DNA of 7,733 nt from Candidatus Omnitrophota bacterium (GTDB taxonomy: Bacteria; Omnitrophota; Gorgyraeia; S143-82): the NCBI GenBank assembly GCA_027065215.1, contig JAMOOT010000254.1, forward strand, positions 1 to 7,733. The letters are read 5' to 3'. Positions within the stretch are counted from its first letter, which is position 1. Every line of letters starts with the position of its first letter. Under the pieces are notes generated by a model, which saw only the letters and a list, made by a program, of their open reading frames with translations, was not told the origin of the DNA and made no database searches. This document shows positions 5,545 through 7,733 of the stretch, piece after piece. The position numbers and the translations under genes were made by a program.

Positions 5545-5995
5545 CAGTAGGTCTCGCAGTCAGGCACCCTTATGCCTTTACACTCAACGTGCGATTGCCG
5601 ACCGCACTGAGGGTACCTTTGGGCTCCTCCGTTACTCTTTAGGAGGAGACCGCCCCAGTCAAACTGCCCGCCTGGCACTGTCCCCCTGCCGGATTCACGG
5701 CGAGAGGTTAGAACCTTAGTACACCAAGGCCGGTATTTCACTGGCGGCTCCCCCCGAACTGGCGTCCGGGGTTCTCAGCCTCCCGGCTATTCTACACATG
5801 GCGCACCAAAATCCAATACCAGGGTACAGTAAAGGTTCCGGGGTCTTTTCGTCTACTCGCGGGCAGGCTGCATCTTCACAGCCACTACAATTTCGCCGAG
5901 TCCCTGGTTAAGAGAGCGCTCCCGTAGTTGCACCATTCGTGCGGGTCGGAACTTCACTTATCCGCCTATTTTTCAGCGGACAGTAGACTATACCT

Positions 5996-6451
5996 TCACC
6001 TCGCCAGTTCCCTTAGAAGGGCCTTCTTCTTGTACTTGCGCTTGCCAGAGCAATTCATTGAATAGGCCAAGTCTATTATCTCTGGCAAGTACTTCTTACT
6101 CAGGTGCCAATTCTGCCTTACCATTTGGCATATTTTTTTGAATGTCTCAAAATCCCTGCGTTTGTCTCCTTGGAGGGGATACTTCTCAAAGTGAGGGATT
6201 ATCTTCTCGGTTAAGTCATCTATCGACCTAACCTCGTACTTGTAGGTGTTATCCCCTCGGGAAAACCTTATCCCTCCGCAGGAGAAATAATCCCGCAGAG
6301 ACTTTATTAGTTCTAAGTTCCGCTGATTGAGGGATATTGCAAAGTAAGGCCTGGTCTCTATTCCCACCCGAAGTCTTCTCCTCAGGTTGAACGAGACCCC
6401 GAATGTCCCTTCTCCCTCAATCAGTCCGGTAACATACCATGGATCAAGCAT
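5996..6451 (-). CDS. LAGLIDADG homing endonuclease encoded in the 23S intron
   Basis: 151 aa with a single LAGLIDADG motif, 'YVTGLIEGEGTF' (6-17), where E14 is the expected catalytic acid. One-motif enzymes of this family act as homodimers (as I-CreI does), cutting intronless 23S alleles so that the intron is copied in. Further family marks are 'FAISLNQRNLELIKSLRDYF' (37-56) and 'PHFEKYPLQGDKRRDFETFKKI' (85-106, with the typical K-x-P-L-x-G-x-K pattern), then a basic C-terminus. All expected core elements are present and the frame is intact, so it is probably active. The ATG at 6449-6451 has a perfect AAGGAGG (6457-6463) 5 nt upstream, despite lying within an rRNA transcript. The TGA stop falls a few nt before the conserved intron core strand AAGGUAUAGUC, a very compact fit. 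Confidence 0.93.
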   Translation of the reverse strand: MLDPWYVTGLIEGEGTFGVSFNLRRRLRVGIETRPYFAISLNQRNLELIKSLRDYFSCGGIRFSRGDNTYKYEVRSIDDLTEKIIPHFEKYPLQGDKRRDFETFKKICQMVRQNWHLSKKYLPEIIDLAYSMNCSGKRKYKKKALLRELAR

Positions 6452-6456
6452 AACTG

Positions 6457-6463
6457 CCTCCTT
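6457..6463 (-). promoter_or_regulatory. Strong Shine-Dalgarno for the intron endonuclease
   Basis: AAGGAGG, 5 nt before the ATG. It fixes the start and shows that the intron RNA is meant to be translated, although the host transcript is ribosomal RNA. Confidence 0.7.
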
Positions 6464-6742
6464 GCGTTATAAGGAAGGCAGCCCTCCATAGGAACCCTTT
6501 TTCGGCGAGGGCCCGGCGTCTTGTCCCGCCAATCTATCAAGGATTGCACGGGACCTCCCCTTTCGGGTCAGTCGTTACGGGGTCAATCCCAACAGATTCC
6601 GATTTATCGGAACCTCTCGGGACGACTTCCCTCGGGATTCCTGAACCTGCCCAACCCGCAAAAGTCTTGCAGATCCAGGTTCCCCGATATGAGCCGGGTT
6701 TTTCCACTATCCCTCACGGGATAGGGGGGCAAGTTTGTGCTC

Positions 6743-6805
<63 letters not shown>

Positions 6806-7733
6806 CGGTTCAGGCCTACGCGTCCGAAGACGCCTCAACCTTCCCCTTAACCTTCCAGCACCGGGCAGGTGTCAGTCCCTATACGTCCTCTTTCGAGTTC
6901 GCAGAGACCTGTGTTTTTGCTAAACAGTCCCGAGAGCCTCTTCGCTGCGACCCCAGGAAGCTCCCTCCGCAAGGGAGTTCACCTCCCAGGGCACCCCTTC
7001 TCCCGAAGTTACGGGGCCAATTTGCCGAGTTCCTCAACCAGGGTTCTCTCGAGGCCCTTCCCGCTTTTACGGGTGCCTACCTGTGTCGGATTCCGGTACG
7101 AGCAGTCAAATAACTCATCCGAGCGGCTATTTCTTGGCAGTATGGCGTTTGTCCCTTCGGCTCGGCCGTAGCCTCGCCTCCCCATCACGCCTCCCCTCGC
7201 ATAAGCGAGAGTACACGCTTGGACCAGGACATCCAGCACCTGGCAGACATAGCCTCCTGCGTCACCGCCGGATTGATAACGCTATTTGACTGGTAGCCGA
7301 ATATTAACGGCTTGCCCATCCCCTACGCCAATTACGGCCTCAGGTTAGGGTCTCGACTAACCCTGGGCGGATTAACCTTCCCCAGGAAACCTTAGGCTTT
7401 CGGGCCTCCGGTTTCTCGCCGGAGTTTTCGCTACTCATCCCGACATACTCACTTCCCTGCAGTCCAGCAGACCTCACGATCTACCTTCAGCCCGCAGGGA
7501 ACGCTCCCCTACCGCTGCCGGATTCCGCAGAATCCGACAACCCGCAGCTTCGGCACCAGGCTTGAGCCCCGATCATTTTCGGCGCAGGACCACTCGACCG
7601 GTGAGCTGTTACGCACTCTTTAAATGATGGCTGCCTCTAAGCCAACATCCCGGTTGTCTAAGTAGCCCCACATCCTTTACCACTTAGCCTGGATTTAGGG
7701 GCCTTAGCTGGCGGTCTGGGCTGTTTCCCTCTC

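Larger units (their letters stand above)
5955..6742 (-). mobile_element. Group I intron in 23S rRNA at E. coli position 1951
   Basis: 788 bp separate exon ends that read continuously as CUUGUCGGGU|AAGUUCCGACC in other 23S genes. P1: exon GGGU plus intron GAG (6746-6740) pairs with CUUGCCC (6733-6727) around a CACAAA loop, with the U.G wobble exactly at the 5' splice site (6743.6730). P10: 3' exon AAGUU (5954-5950) pairs with AACUU (6735-6731). P2: CUAUCCC-GUGA-GGGAUAG (6724-6707), a GNRA tetraloop. P9: UCCGCU/GGCGGA (5980-5961). The intron ends in G (5955), as required. P7 is probably GACU (6573-6570) with AGUC (5989-5986) in the conserved context AAGGUAUAGUC. The ORF then sits in the P8 loop. 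Self-splicing is expected but not shown here. Confidence 0.92.

Overview
The window looks bacterial. It has a 23S-5S rRNA operon end with bacterial-type 5S (about 120 nt), strong Shine-Dalgarno sites before almost every gene, and bacterial defence genes. The protein genes are AT-rich while the rRNA is clearly GC-rich. That contrast would fit a thermophile or an uncultivated bacterium from a warm or subsurface setting, but I cannot place the organism to phylum from sequence alone. Every feature I accept as a gene lies on the minus strand, so transcription runs from right to left.

Right part (about 4829-7733): the 3' two thirds of a 23S rRNA gene, a short spacer, and a complete 5S rRNA gene. 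The 23S is interrupted by a 788-bp group I intron inserted after E. coli position U1951 (H71 region). The splice sites can be fixed from the sequence: a 7-bp P1 helix with a U.G wobble at the 5' splice site, a 5-bp P10 between the internal guide and the 3' exon, a P9 hairpin and a terminal G. The intron carries a 151-aa single-motif LAGLIDADG homing endonuclease with its own perfect Shine-Dalgarno.

Middle part (about 4013-4828): a RelE-type toxin with a 61-aa antitoxin, a recognisable promoter, and a hairpin that could separate it from rRNA read-through. The module lies between the intact 5S gene and an imperfect 60-bp copy of the 5S 3' half (4013-4072). This arrangement resembles an integration scar or the remains of a tandem 5S duplication.

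Left-middle (3456-4012): about 560 bp with few genes. It holds a 34-aa ORF with a good ribosome site, preceded by two perfect inverted repeats that look like operators.

Left part (1-3455): a type I restriction-modification operon in the order hsdM, a 96-aa nuclease-like protein, a 285-aa Abi/HEPN protein, and hsdS (cut by the window edge). Spacing is tight (21 nt, 21 nt, then a TAATG stop/start overlap), so the two accessory genes are probably co-expressed with the methylase and specificity subunits. hsdR is not in the window. By analogy with anticodon nucleases such as PrrC and RloC, which are linked to type I loci, I infer that the HEPN protein may be a second-line abortive defence tied to the restriction system. 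That embedded pair (HEPN plus a tiny ExE nuclease-like protein) is the best candidate here for an under-described system.
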